A stretch of DNA of 64,000 nt, from contig JADKHK010000013.1 of assembly GCA_016721845.1 (NCBI GenBank), positions 1,966,501 through 2,030,500 of the forward strand, read 5' to 3'. The notes under the pieces are model-generated. The model ran no database searches. It saw only the letters and a program-made list of their open reading frames with translations, and was not told the DNA's origin. Made by a program: the position numbers and the translations under genes. Below are positions 42,843 to 50,942 of this stretch, in pieces. Origin of the DNA: Lysobacterales bacterium (GTDB lineage: Bacteria > Pseudomonadota > Gammaproteobacteria > Xanthomonadales > Ahniellaceae). Numbering within the stretch: the first letter of the stretch is position 1; every line of letters begins with the position of its first letter.

Positions 42843-42860
42843 TTGGCACAGTAAGTGCTT
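42843..42860 (+). promoter_or_regulatory. sigma-54 promoter of pilin gene 2
   Basis: TTGGCACAGTAAGTGCTT: GG at 42845-42846 and GC at 42857-42858, 10 nt apart. The GC lies 112 bp before the ATG of pilin 2, the same distance as for pilin 1. Confidence 0.75.
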
Positions 42861-42969
42861 GAAGCACCAATGTGCCTCACCCGATAGGTTGCGGCCACGA
42901 TATGCATCGCCCAACCACATAAATTTGACGGGCACCAACGATTGGACCCGACTGCTGCTGAGGTCTCCG

Positions 42970-43380
42970 ATGAATCATGCCGAACGCGGGTTTACTTTGA
43001 TTGAACTAATGATCGTCGTTGCCATTATCGGAATCTTGGCCGCGATTGCCTTGCCTGCCTATCAGGACTATACGATCCGATCGCGTGTAACCGAGATCAT
43101 CATCGCTGCGGCCGGTGCAAGAACCTGTGTCACTGAAATTTCTCAAATGTCGAATGCTGCAGTGGGCGGCACGTGCCAAGCACCAGACGTAGAGGGCAAG
43201 GTGTCAGCCTCGTCAATTGACTCAGCCAACGGTGAAATCACGGTTTCGTGCTCGGCAGATGCGACTACCTCCTGCGGTGCAGATGTGACCATCACTTTGG
43301 CGCCGACGTATGCATTAGGGTCGGTGACCTGGGCTTGCTCGGGGACCCCGGCTCGTTACGTGCCCCAGTCCTGCGGATAA
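42970..43380 (+). CDS. type IV pilin, divergent copy 2
   Basis: A 136-residue prepilin with leader MNHAERG, cleavage site before [20 protein letters not shown], and the same overall plan as copies 1 and 3. The alpha-1 helix is almost identical, but the globular part differs clearly ([68 protein letters not shown]). All six cysteines and the C-terminal YVPQSCG are kept. GAGG lies 6 nt upstream of the ATG. It has its own sigma-54 promoter and less GC-rich codons than copy 1. It may be an alternative major pilin or a minor subunit; its position inside the array does not decide. Confidence 0.93.
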   Translation: MNHAERGFTLIELMIVVAIIGILAAIALPAYQDYTIRSRVTEIIIAAAGARTCVTEISQMSNAAVGGTCQAPDVEGKVSASSIDSANGEITVSCSADATTSCGADVTITLAPTYALGSVTWACSGTPARYVPQSCG

Positions 43381-43495
43381 TCGTTTGACTACCCGTCTAT
43401 TCTTTGCACGTTGGCCGGCGAATTTGGAAGCATTGTAAATATCTTATTCTTCGCTGATTCTTTGATAGCCCAATGGATCGTGGCGTGCTTATATT

Positions 43496-43513
43496 TTGGT
43501 CGCGTATTTGCTT
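43496..43513 (+). promoter_or_regulatory. sigma-54 promoter of pilin gene 3
   Basis: TTGGTCGCGTATTTGCTT: GG at 43498-43499 and GC at 43510-43511, 10 nt apart, with a perfect TTGC at -12 but TC in place of CA after GG. The GC lies 89 bp before the ATG of pilin 3. Confidence 0.7.
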
Positions 43514-43599
43514 TTCTAATTGGGCGACAGGCATCCCAAGTGAACAGCCAACTCCGCGAATGTGAAGTTGCTAGAAGTCCAACTGAATAGGGGTTCCCC

Positions 43600-44010
43600 A
43601 TGAAGAAGACTCAACAAGGCTTTACTCTCATCGAGCTGATGATTGTCGTCGCCATCATCGGCATTCTCGCCGCGATCGCGCTGCCGGCCTATCAGGACTA
43701 CACCATTCGTTCCCGTGTGTCGGAAATTATCCTGGCAGCCAGCTCGACTCGCACCTGTGTCACCGAAGCGTCGCAGCTTGCAGGTTCCGCAACTGGCGGC
43801 ACCTGCTCTGCTCCGGCAGTCGTCGGCAAGATCTCGGCAGCCACTTTGGATGCAGCGACGGGTGAAGTCACGATTTCTTGTGCTGCCGATGCAGTGACCT
43901 CGTGCGGTGCCGCCGTTTCAGTGACGCTGACGCCGACCTGGGCTACGAGCACCGTAACTTGGGCCTGCACGGGAGCCCCGGCCCGCTATGTACCTCAGTC
44001 CTGCGGCTGA
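43600..44010 (+). CDS. pilA: type IV major pilin, copy 3
   Basis: A 136-residue prepilin almost identical to copy 1: same leader MKKTQQG, same alpha-1 helix and same C-terminus. Six residues differ, all between residues 60 and 110 (for example LAGSATGG versus [18 protein letters not shown] versus [15 protein letters not shown] versus AAVTV). The last 20 or so bp of leader before the ATG are also the same as in copy 1, so the duplication, or later gene conversion, includes the ribosome site. The gene has its own sigma-54 promoter and is followed by a strong, bidirectional terminator. Confidence 0.95.
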   Translation: MKKTQQGFTLIELMIVVAIIGILAAIALPAYQDYTIRSRVSEIILAASSTRTCVTEASQLAGSATGGTCSAPAVVGKISAATLDAATGEVTISCAADAVTSCGAAVSVTLTPTWATSTVTWACTGAPARYVPQSCG

Positions 44011-44045
44011 TCGTTGAAGAGACACTCTCGACAATCACGTTGATC

Positions 44046-44076
44046 AAAACGCCCCTCGCGTGAGGGGCGTTTTAGT
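44046..44076. terminator. bidirectional terminator between pilin 3 and the asparagine-synthetase-like gene
   Basis: Perfect stem AAAACGCCCCTC / GAGGGGCGTTTT (44046-44057 and 44062-44073) with a 4-nt loop. A on the left side and T on the right side let it end both converging transcripts. It is 35 bp after pilin 3 and 12 bp after the stop of the minus-strand gene. Confidence 0.9.
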
Positions 44077-44087
44077 TCTGGGCAGCT

Positions 44088-46289
44088 TTAGCCTTCTGGA
44101 ATGATGAACCCGGCCTGGTACAGCATGTTCAGGATTTGGATGAACGGCTGCTCCGGCACATCGAATTCCTCGATCCAGTCCGATACCTTGAATTCGGCGG
44201 CGACGCCGCGGCCAAGATTGCGCAACATTTGCGTTACCCATTGGTGCGACTCCGGGACATTGATTGCTGCGACGGTAGCTCCAGCACCAAGGAGAACAAC
44301 TCGTTGGACACCGCCTTCTTCCGGCGCGAACAGAATCTCGGCCTCGGCCGGCAGGCGAAGACGGTCATCGCGACGCCAAGCGTGGCTGGCAAGTACAGGC
44401 TCGGCTGAATACAACTGGCGCACGTCGTCCCAGAGCAGGTCGCCGAGTTCGGTCAATTGACTGGTACGACCTCGCACAGCACTGAAGTTCTCGTCGAAAT
44501 CGATCTGGCATTGGCGCACGAAGATGACCACGGCGATGCACTCGAGCAGCCTCCAGCTGTCATCATAGAACGACCCGCTACGCGCCACCGTGCGGCGTAG
44601 CTGGGAGATGAGCGCATTCGCGTCGAATGGACCGTCATCGATGTCGAGGTACTTCTCGATGAATGGCTCCGCGACCCGCCGCAACATCTCGTACACGACG
44701 ATTTGTATCGAGCGTTGATCGTCGGTGCTGACAAATGGAACCTTGGGATGGTTCCGGTCGTACGTGGGCAATCGACGCGAGAGCGCATCCCTCACAATTG
44801 ACTTGTTCCAGAACAATTCCGGATGCAACGACGCCGGAACGGACGCCAGCAACTCAACGAGATGGTGATCGAGGAACGGAACCCGGGCCTCCAAGCTCTG
44901 CGCCATGCTGGTGCGATCCTCGTGCCACAAGTTGTAGCACTGCAGCTGGTGGATCTGCAGTTGCATGAACTGGTGATAGGGATCGGTACTGGAATTCGAC
45001 GTACTCCGCGCCAGTGCGCTGAATCGGTCCGGCATGCCCGCTGCGACGGCAGCAAAACGTCTCAAACCAGAGCGCACTTCTTCGTCCAAGTATTGAGCCC
45101 AATTCGCGCTGGGGCGATCGATTCGATGCGAATACCCCCCCGCAAACTCGTCCGCACCTTGTCCAAGCAGAACGACCTTGAGCTGCGGATGCTCTCGTCG
45201 CGCAAAGCGATGGAGCTCCTCCTTGAGTATCCACTCTGGGTTGAAACGCGGCGAATCCATCGTCGCGACCGATTGTTCCAGACGCGCCAAATCGAACTGA
45301 ATGTCATCAAGAAGAGTTCGGAAATCGAACATGACCGGATGCCAAGGCAAACCCAGCGTTTCCGTCAGGCGTCGTGCAGAGTCCACGTCACCGGCACGGA
45401 ATGATGTTCGCTCAACGACGGTGAAACAAGCGAGATCGGCCTTATGTCTTGCAGCAACTGCGGCGATCAGCGAAGAATCGGTGCCACCGCTTAGATGCAA
45501 CCCGACGGGCACGTCGGAGAGCAGATGCGAGACGATCGCCTTTTCGACACGATCGTCATAAGCCTCACGATAAGCGCGAGCCTCATTGCCAAACGGAGTA
45601 CTCGCGACATGATCATCGATTCGCCAATATGCGTCACTGCGTAACCCATTGGCGTCAAATCTCAGATAGTGTCCTCCGGGGAGATGCTCGACATCTCGGA
45701 CATATGTCGGGACCGGCGTCCGCATGAGAAACGTTGGTTGCTCCAGCGACTTCCAGTCAATTTCGCGCGGGCACTGGGGATGCACCATGAGTGCCTTCAA
45801 TTCGGAGCCGAACAGCACTCCGTCGGGCAACTTTGCGACATATAGCGGCTTGATGCCCATTCGATCGCGCGCGAGCAGCAGTTGGCGTGCCTCGCGGTCC
45901 CAGATCATCAGTGCAAACATGCCGTCGAGCATCGTGAGTGCGGAAATACCGTCGCGCTCGTAGAGATGCATCGGTACTTCGGAGTCCGAATGGGTCGCAA
46001 ACGCATGACTTGCGTCAAAGCTTCTGCGAAGCTCTTGATGATTGTAGATCTCGCCGTTGACGACAGTCAGCAGATTGCCGCGCGCGTTTTGGATGGGCTG
46101 CTGCCCCCCGGCCAGGTCGATGATTGAGAGCCGACGAAATACCAGTGAGAGCGTGCCATCGTCGTAGAACTGCTCATCATTCGGTCCTCGGTGCGCGATT
46201 GCCTTGCTCATGCGAGTGAGGATCGCCGAACGGATATTCTGATCTAGGCGAGATTGCCCAAAGGCCACAAATCCGGCGAATCCACACAT
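44088..46289 (-). CDS. glutamine-hydrolysing asparagine-synthetase-like amidotransferase with C-terminal extension
   Basis: A 733-residue AsnB-type enzyme. The ATG at 46289 has AGGAG upstream and exposes the catalytic Cys2 (MCGFAGF). The class-II glutaminase domain (about 1-210) has RRLSIIDLAGGQQPI, VVNGEIYNH and HSDSEV. The synthetase domain has the PP-loop LSGGTDSSLIAA, LLGQGADEFAGGYS and SLEARVPFLDH. About 170 residues beyond the usual AsnB length follow, ending VSDWIEEFDVPEQPFIQIL, which looks like a small helical or winged-helix module. The family amidates Asp, but relatives amidate sugar uronates or peptides. Its place inside a pilus locus, against the direction of the pil genes, suggests a surface-related substrate (inference). 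Confidence 0.88.
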   Translation of the reverse strand: MCGFAGFVAFGQSRLDQNIRSAILTRMSKAIAHRGPNDEQFYDDGTLSLVFRRLSIIDLAGGQQPIQNARGNLLTVVNGEIYNHQELRRSFDASHAFATHSDSEVPMHLYERDGISALTMLDGMFALMIWDREARQLLLARDRMGIKPLYVAKLPDGVLFGSELKALMVHPQCPREIDWKSLEQPTFLMRTPVPTYVRDVEHLPGGHYLRFDANGLRSDAYWRIDDHVASTPFGNEARAYREAYDDRVEKAIVSHLLSDVPVGLHLSGGTDSSLIAAVAARHKADLACFTVVERTSFRAGDVDSARRLTETLGLPWHPVMFDFRTLLDDIQFDLARLEQSVATMDSPRFNPEWILKEELHRFARREHPQLKVVLLGQGADEFAGGYSHRIDRPSANWAQYLDEEVRSGLRRFAAVAAGMPDRFSALARSTSNSSTDPYHQFMQLQIHQLQCYNLWHEDRTSMAQSLEARVPFLDHHLVELLASVPASLHPELFWNKSIVRDALSRRLPTYDRNHPKVPFVSTDDQRSIQIVVYEMLRRVAEPFIEKYLDIDDGPFDANALISQLRRTVARSGSFYDDSWRLLECIAVVIFVRQCQIDFDENFSAVRGRTSQLTELGDLLWDDVRQLYSAEPVLASHAWRRDDRLRLPAEAEILFAPEEGGVQRVVLLGAGATVAAINVPESHQWVTQMLRNLGRGVAAEFKVSDWIEEFDVPEQPFIQILNMLYQAGFIIPEG

Positions 46290-46451
46290 CAAATTCTCCT
46301 AAAAGAGGGCATCGCCGCGCTTCACCTGCACCCAAAGCCAAGTCTCAACTACGAATCGAGCCAGAGACATAGCCCAACATTCGGAAGTATTGGATGAACG
46401 CGCTATCCTGTTTGCGGTAAAGTCTAGCCGGTTCCCCTAAGGACTCGATCA

Positions 46452-48182
46452 ATGGCGACCCCCAGCTCCAATTCGCTCGCAGGCATGCCCGGCATTGCCC
46501 GACGATTGGCTGCCGAGGGTGTGGTACCAGAGGAAGCGGCGCGCAAGGCCGTCGAAGAATCCTCAAAGCAAAAGATCCCGCTGGTCAGCTATTTCGTCCA
46601 GAACGGCATTGCCCCGGCCGCGGCAGTGGCGAATGCAGCATCAATCGAGTTCGGAATTCCGCTGATCGATGTTCGTGCGGTCGATCCACGAGTGATGCCG
46701 ATCAAACTCGTTGAGGAGAAGCTGATCCAGACGCACAAGGCGCTGCCGCTGTGGAAACGTGGCAATCGCCTGTTCGTCGGTATCTCGGACCCGACCAATT
46801 TGCGCGCACTGGACGACATCAAGTTCGCTGCGAACATGCCGGTCGAGCCGATCCTCGTGCCTCTCGACACCCTGGAGCGCATGATTGACACCGCACTGGC
46901 CGGCGCCGACCAGTTGAACGCCGGTGGCGACGATGACGACGAAGGATTGACCGATCTCGAATCCGAGAGCGGGGATCTCGATGACGATGGGGGCAGCGGT
47001 TCCGGTGTCGACGCCGGTGGCGACGACACGCCGGTCGTGCGCTTCGTCAATAAGGTGCTGCTGGATGCCCTGAAACGCGGCGCGTCGGACATTCACTTTG
47101 AACCTTTCGAAACCGCCGTGCGCGTGCGCCTGCGCATTGACGGCATGCTGCGCGCAGTTGCAAATGCTCCGGTCAAGCTGTCGCCACGCATTTCGGCGCG
47201 CCTCAAGGTCATGTCCGGCCTCGATATCGCCGAACGGCGAGTACCTCAGGACGGTCGCATCAAGCTCAACATCTCGAAGACGAAGTCGATCGACTTCCGC
47301 GTCTCGACCTGTCCAACCCTCTTCGGCGAAAAGGTCGTGTTGCGCGTGCTTGATGCCTCCGCAGCCAAGCTCGGTATCGAGAAGCTCGGCTACGAGGAAG
47401 AGCAGCGCAAGCTGTTCCTCGACGCGATCCAGAAGCCTTACGGCATGGTGCTCGTGACGGGACCCACCGGTTCCGGCAAGACGGTGTCGCTGTACACCGG
47501 CCTGAACATTCTGAACACCGAGGCCGTGAACATTTCGACGGCCGAGGATCCAGTCGAAATCCGAGTGTTTGGAATCAATCAGGTGCAGCAGAACGCCAAG
47601 AAGGGTATGACCTTCGCGGCGGCGCTTCGCTCCTTCCTTCGCCAAGACCCCGACATCATCATGGTCGGTGAGATCCGCGACCTTGAGACCGCCGAGATCG
47701 CGATCAAGGCCGCACAGACGGGCCACTTTGTGCTCTCGACCCTGCATACCAACGATGCGCCGCAAACCATTGCGCGCCTGATGAACATGGGCATCGCGCC
47801 CTACAACATCACGTCGGCGGTGACCCTGATCACGGCGCAGCGGCTCGCACGCCGACTGCACGACTGCAAGCGCCCGCTCAAGATTCCGAAGGAAGCGTTG
47901 CTCGCAGAAGGGTTCAAGCCGGAAGACATCGACACCATGACGATCTACGAGGCCGTCGGCTGCTCCGGCTGCAACGACGGCTACAAGGGACGCGTCGGCA
48001 TCTATCAGGTGATGCCCATGACCGAAGAGATCCAGAGCATTATCCTTTCCGGCGGCAACGCCAACCAGATTGCCGAAGTCTCCCTTCGCATCGGCGTCAA
48101 CGATCTGCGACAGTCGGCACTGAAAAAATGCAAGGACGGTTTTACAAGCCTCGCCGAGATCAACCGCGTGACCAAGGATTAA
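46452..48182 (+). CDS. pilB: type IV pilus extension ATPase PilB
   Basis: A 576-residue hexameric ATPase that drives pilus assembly from the cytoplasm. It has the N-terminal GspE-type domain (about 10-150), an acidic linker (about 157-190, rich in Asp/Gly/Ser), Walker A GPTGSGKTVSLYTGL, Asp box AEDPVEIRV, Walker B DPDIIMVGEIRDLETAEIA and His box HFVLSTLHTNDAP. The zinc region near the C-terminus keeps GCSGCNDGYKGRVGIYQ. The usual first CxxC is reduced to a single Cys (RLHDCKRPL), leaving three cysteines. AAGGA precedes the ATG. It is followed by pilC after 3 bp. Confidence 0.97.
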   Translation: MATPSSNSLAGMPGIARRLAAEGVVPEEAARKAVEESSKQKIPLVSYFVQNGIAPAAAVANAASIEFGIPLIDVRAVDPRVMPIKLVEEKLIQTHKALPLWKRGNRLFVGISDPTNLRALDDIKFAANMPVEPILVPLDTLERMIDTALAGADQLNAGGDDDDEGLTDLESESGDLDDDGGSGSGVDAGGDDTPVVRFVNKVLLDALKRGASDIHFEPFETAVRVRLRIDGMLRAVANAPVKLSPRISARLKVMSGLDIAERRVPQDGRIKLNISKTKSIDFRVSTCPTLFGEKVVLRVLDASAAKLGIEKLGYEEEQRKLFLDAIQKPYGMVLVTGPTGSGKTVSLYTGLNILNTEAVNISTAEDPVEIRVFGINQVQQNAKKGMTFAAALRSFLRQDPDIIMVGEIRDLETAEIAIKAAQTGHFVLSTLHTNDAPQTIARLMNMGIAPYNITSAVTLITAQRLARRLHDCKRPLKIPKEALLAEGFKPEDIDTMTIYEAVGCSGCNDGYKGRVGIYQVMPMTEEIQSIILSGGNANQIAEVSLRIGVNDLRQSALKKCKDGFTSLAEINRVTKD

Positions 48183-48185
48183 GCC

Positions 48186-49451
48186 ATGGCAACTGCGACT
48201 GCACCCAAGACCGCAACGCGAAAAGTGCATACCCCCGTGCAGCGCGGCGAGACCATGCCGATCTTCAAATGGGAGGGTACCGACAAGCGCGGAAAGAAGA
48301 TGCACGGAGAGGTTCGCGCCAAGAACGCGAATCTGGCCAAGGCCGACTTGCGCAAGCAAGGCATCAATCCCAGCAAGGTTGCCGAGCGCAAGGCCGGCAT
48401 GTTCGCCAAGAGGGGCAAGATCACTGCCCAGGACATCGCGACCTTCAGTCGCCAGATTGCAACGATGATGTCGTCGGGTGTACCCATGGTGCAGGCCTTT
48501 GACCTCATTGCTTCGGGCACCAAGAACGCGGCTTTGGCCGACATGCTGAACGACATCAAGTCAAACATTGAGGGCGGCTCGAGCCTGCACGAGGCGATCG
48601 GGCGGCACCCTTACTACTTCGACGAGTTGTATCGAAATTTGGTAAAGGCCGGCGAGTCGGCGGGCGTGCTCGACACCGTGCTCGATACCGTCGCCAGCTA
48701 TAAGGAAAATATTGAAGCCCTGAAAGGCAAGATCAAGAAGGCGCTGTTCTACCCTGCAGCAGTGATCGCGGTCGCGATCATCGTCAGCGCGATCCTGCTG
48801 ATCTTCGTTGTGCCCCAGTTCAAGTCAGTGTTCGCGAGCTTTGGTGCGGATTTGCCGGCGTTCACATTGATGGTCCTACATCTCTCCGAGTTCGTGGTCG
48901 GCTACTGGTGGGCCATTCTGGCGATCGGATTTGGCCTAAGTTACGCCTCCGTGCAACTCTACAAGCGCTCGGATTCGTTCCAGCACACGATGGCGCGATT
49001 GATGCTGAAGCTGCCGGTCATCGGTGGCATCCTGCATGCATCAGCCGTGGCGCGTTTTTCTCGCACGCTAGCGCTGACGTTCAAGTCCGGTGTGCCGCTG
49101 GTCGAAGCACTGGAAACCGTCGCCGGCGCAACCGGCAACATCATCTATTCGCAAGCTGTGCTTAAAATGAAGGAAGATGTCGCGGTCGGCTATTCGCTGG
49201 CGATCGCGATGCGGCAGGTAAACCTGTTTCCGACCATGGTCGAACAGATGACCTCGATCGGCGAAGAAGCGGGTGCCTTGGACACGATGTTGTTCAAGGT
49301 CGCGGAGTTCTACGAGCGCGAGGTCAACAATGCTGTCGATACACTGACCAGTCTGCTTGAGCCTTTCATCATCGTCATCATCGGCGGCATGGTCGGCAGC
49401 TTGGTCATTGCCATGTACCTACCGATCTTCAAGCTCGGCGCAGTGGTTTGA
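48186..49451 (+). CDS. pilC: type IV pilus inner-membrane platform protein PilC
   Basis: A 421-residue inner-membrane protein with two GspF/T2SSF domains. Each starts with a pattern such as FSRQIATMMSSGVPMVQAF (near residue 90) and FSRTLALTFKSGVPLVEALE (near 295). Membrane helices lie at about 195-220 (VIAVAIIVSAILLIFVVP), 240-260 (WWAILAIGFGLSYASV) and at the C-terminus (PFIIVIIGGMVGSLVIAMYL). It forms the platform that PilB turns to add pilins. AAGGA 7 bp upstream supports the ATG at 48186; an internal ATG at 48258 (MPIFKWEG) is less likely. It sits in the operon pilB-pilC-pilD-coaE. Confidence 0.97.
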   Translation: MATATAPKTATRKVHTPVQRGETMPIFKWEGTDKRGKKMHGEVRAKNANLAKADLRKQGINPSKVAERKAGMFAKRGKITAQDIATFSRQIATMMSSGVPMVQAFDLIASGTKNAALADMLNDIKSNIEGGSSLHEAIGRHPYYFDELYRNLVKAGESAGVLDTVLDTVASYKENIEALKGKIKKALFYPAAVIAVAIIVSAILLIFVVPQFKSVFASFGADLPAFTLMVLHLSEFVVGYWWAILAIGFGLSYASVQLYKRSDSFQHTMARLMLKLPVIGGILHASAVARFSRTLALTFKSGVPLVEALETVAGATGNIIYSQAVLKMKEDVAVGYSLAIAMRQVNLFPTMVEQMTSIGEEAGALDTMLFKVAEFYEREVNNAVDTLTSLLEPFIIVIIGGMVGSLVIAMYLPIFKLGAVV

Positions 49452-49457
49452 TTCGAC

Positions 49458-50333
49458 ATGCTGGAGTTTGGGTGGCTGTTTGAGAACACGGCGGTCCTCG
49501 TGACCGCCGTGTTCGTTCTGGGCCTGTTGATCGGCAGTTTCCTCAATGTCGTGATCCTGCGTACGCCGCCGCGGCTTGAGTTTGCGTGGAAGCGCGAGGC
49601 ACGCGAAATTCTGGAGTTGCCGGAGTCCGACGAGGCACAGCCGCCAGGTCTGGTCGCCGATCGCTCGCGCTGTCCGAAGTGCGGACACCAGCTGTCCTGG
49701 TACGAGAACATTCCGGTGTTCAGCTATCTGGTGCTGCGCGGGCGCTGTCGGTCGTGCAAGTCGCCCATTTCGATCCAGTACCTGTTGGTGGAACTGCTGA
49801 CCGGCGCGGCGTCGGCTGCCGTCATTGCGCATTTCGGACCCGGCTGGGAAGGCGGCATTGCCTTGCTGCTGACCTGGATCCTGGTCGCCGCCTCGGGTAT
49901 CGACTTCCGGACCACGCTGCTCCCCGATCAGTTCACCTTGCCGGCCCTCTGGCTGGGTCTTCTGGCAGCGGCAACGGCGTCGCTGTACGTGTCACCGGTG
50001 CAGGCGATCTGGGGCGCGGCCTTGGGTTACTTGAGCCTGTGGAGCGTGTACTGGCTGTTCAAGCTGGTCACCGGCAAGGAGGGCATGGGCTTCGGCGATT
50101 TCAAGCTGTTGGCCGCGCTCGGTGCCTTTGTCGGCCCGCAGGGCCTGATCCCGATCGTGCTGATGTCATCGCTGGTCGGCGCGGTGATCGGCACCGCCAT
50201 CCTGATCGCGAAGGGACGCGACCGCCAGACGCCAATTCCGTTCGGTCCGTTTCTGGCGATCGCCGGCTGGCTGCAGTTCCTTTACGGCGACTGGATCATC
50301 GCGACTTACAAGCACGCGATGGGCTTCTACTGA
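49458..50333 (+). CDS. pilD: prepilin peptidase / N-methyltransferase PilD
   Basis: A 291-residue polytopic inner-membrane aspartyl protease that cleaves prepilin leaders and methylates the new N-terminal Phe. The N-terminal cytoplasmic domain has RCPKCGHQLSWYENIPVFSY and RGRCRSCKSPIS, a four-cysteine zinc site. The two catalytic aspartates are in ASGIDFRTTLLPD and GMGFGDFKLLAALG (GxGD motif). About eight hydrophobic segments are visible. It will process the three pilins in this window, which share the G-FTLIE site, and probably type II secretion pseudopilins as well. It lies 6 bp after pilC and 3 bp before coaE. Confidence 0.97.
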   Translation: MLEFGWLFENTAVLVTAVFVLGLLIGSFLNVVILRTPPRLEFAWKREAREILELPESDEAQPPGLVADRSRCPKCGHQLSWYENIPVFSYLVLRGRCRSCKSPISIQYLLVELLTGAASAAVIAHFGPGWEGGIALLLTWILVAASGIDFRTTLLPDQFTLPALWLGLLAAATASLYVSPVQAIWGAALGYLSLWSVYWLFKLVTGKEGMGFGDFKLLAALGAFVGPQGLIPIVLMSSLVGAVIGTAILIAKGRDRQTPIPFGPFLAIAGWLQFLYGDWIIATYKHAMGFY

Positions 50334-50336
50334 ACC

Positions 50337-50942
50337 ATGGCAGCGTATGCGATCGCACTGTCGGGCGGCATTGCCTCCGGGAAGACGGCGGTCACCGAAC
50401 GCTTGCAAGAGCTCGGCGCGCAGATTCTCGACGCCGACCAGATCAGTCGCGAGGTCGTCGCACCCGGCACATCGGGCCTGAAGGAAATCACGACGCGTTT
50501 TGGACCCTCGGTCCTGCTTGCTGACGGCTCACTGGATCGTCGCGCCATGCGCGAACACATCTTCGCGAGTGCCGACGAACGCCGAGCGCTGGAAGCGATC
50601 GTGCATCCGCGCGTGCGCGAAGCGCTGAAGCGCGGCGCATCCGACCGCAACGGCATCGTCGTCCTGGCCATTCCATTGCTGGTCGAGAGCGGGCACTACG
50701 ACTGGGTCGATCGCACCGTGATGGTTGATGCCCGCACGGCGACCCAGCAGGCAAGACTGATGCAGCGCGACAAAGTCGATGCCGCGCTCGCGCTGAACAT
50801 GATTGCTGCGCAGGCGCCGCGTTCGCGCCGACTGGCCATCGCCGACGAAGTGCTTGCGAACGATGGCACGCTCGCGGAATTGCAGTCGAGGGTTGATGCC
50901 GCGTGGGTCGACTGGCAGGCCGCACTCACCAGAAAGCACTGA
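50337..50942 (+). CDS. coaE: dephospho-CoA kinase
   Basis: Final step of coenzyme A synthesis: phosphorylation of the 3'-OH of dephospho-CoA. The 201-residue P-loop kinase has ALSGGIASGKTAVTERL (Walker A), ILDADQISREVV (substrate Asp), HPRVREAL and VVLAIPLLVESGHYDWVDRTVMVDA. The LID region is RLMQRDKVDAALALNMIAAQA. In many gammaproteobacteria coaE follows pilD, as here. Its last 17 bp overlap the 3' end of the convergent Nudix gene. Confidence 0.97.
   Translation: MAAYAIALSGGIASGKTAVTERLQELGAQILDADQISREVVAPGTSGLKEITTRFGPSVLLADGSLDRRAMREHIFASADERRALEAIVHPRVREALKRGASDRNGIVVLAIPLLVESGHYDWVDRTVMVDARTATQQARLMQRDKVDAALALNMIAAQAPRSRRLAIADEVLANDGTLAELQSRVDAAWVDWQAALTRKH

Noticed and set aside
44088..46289. 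Lasso-peptide cyclase reading of the asparagine-synthetase-like gene
   Set aside because: The N-terminal glutaminase with Cys2 is intact and no precursor or leader-peptidase gene is adjacent.
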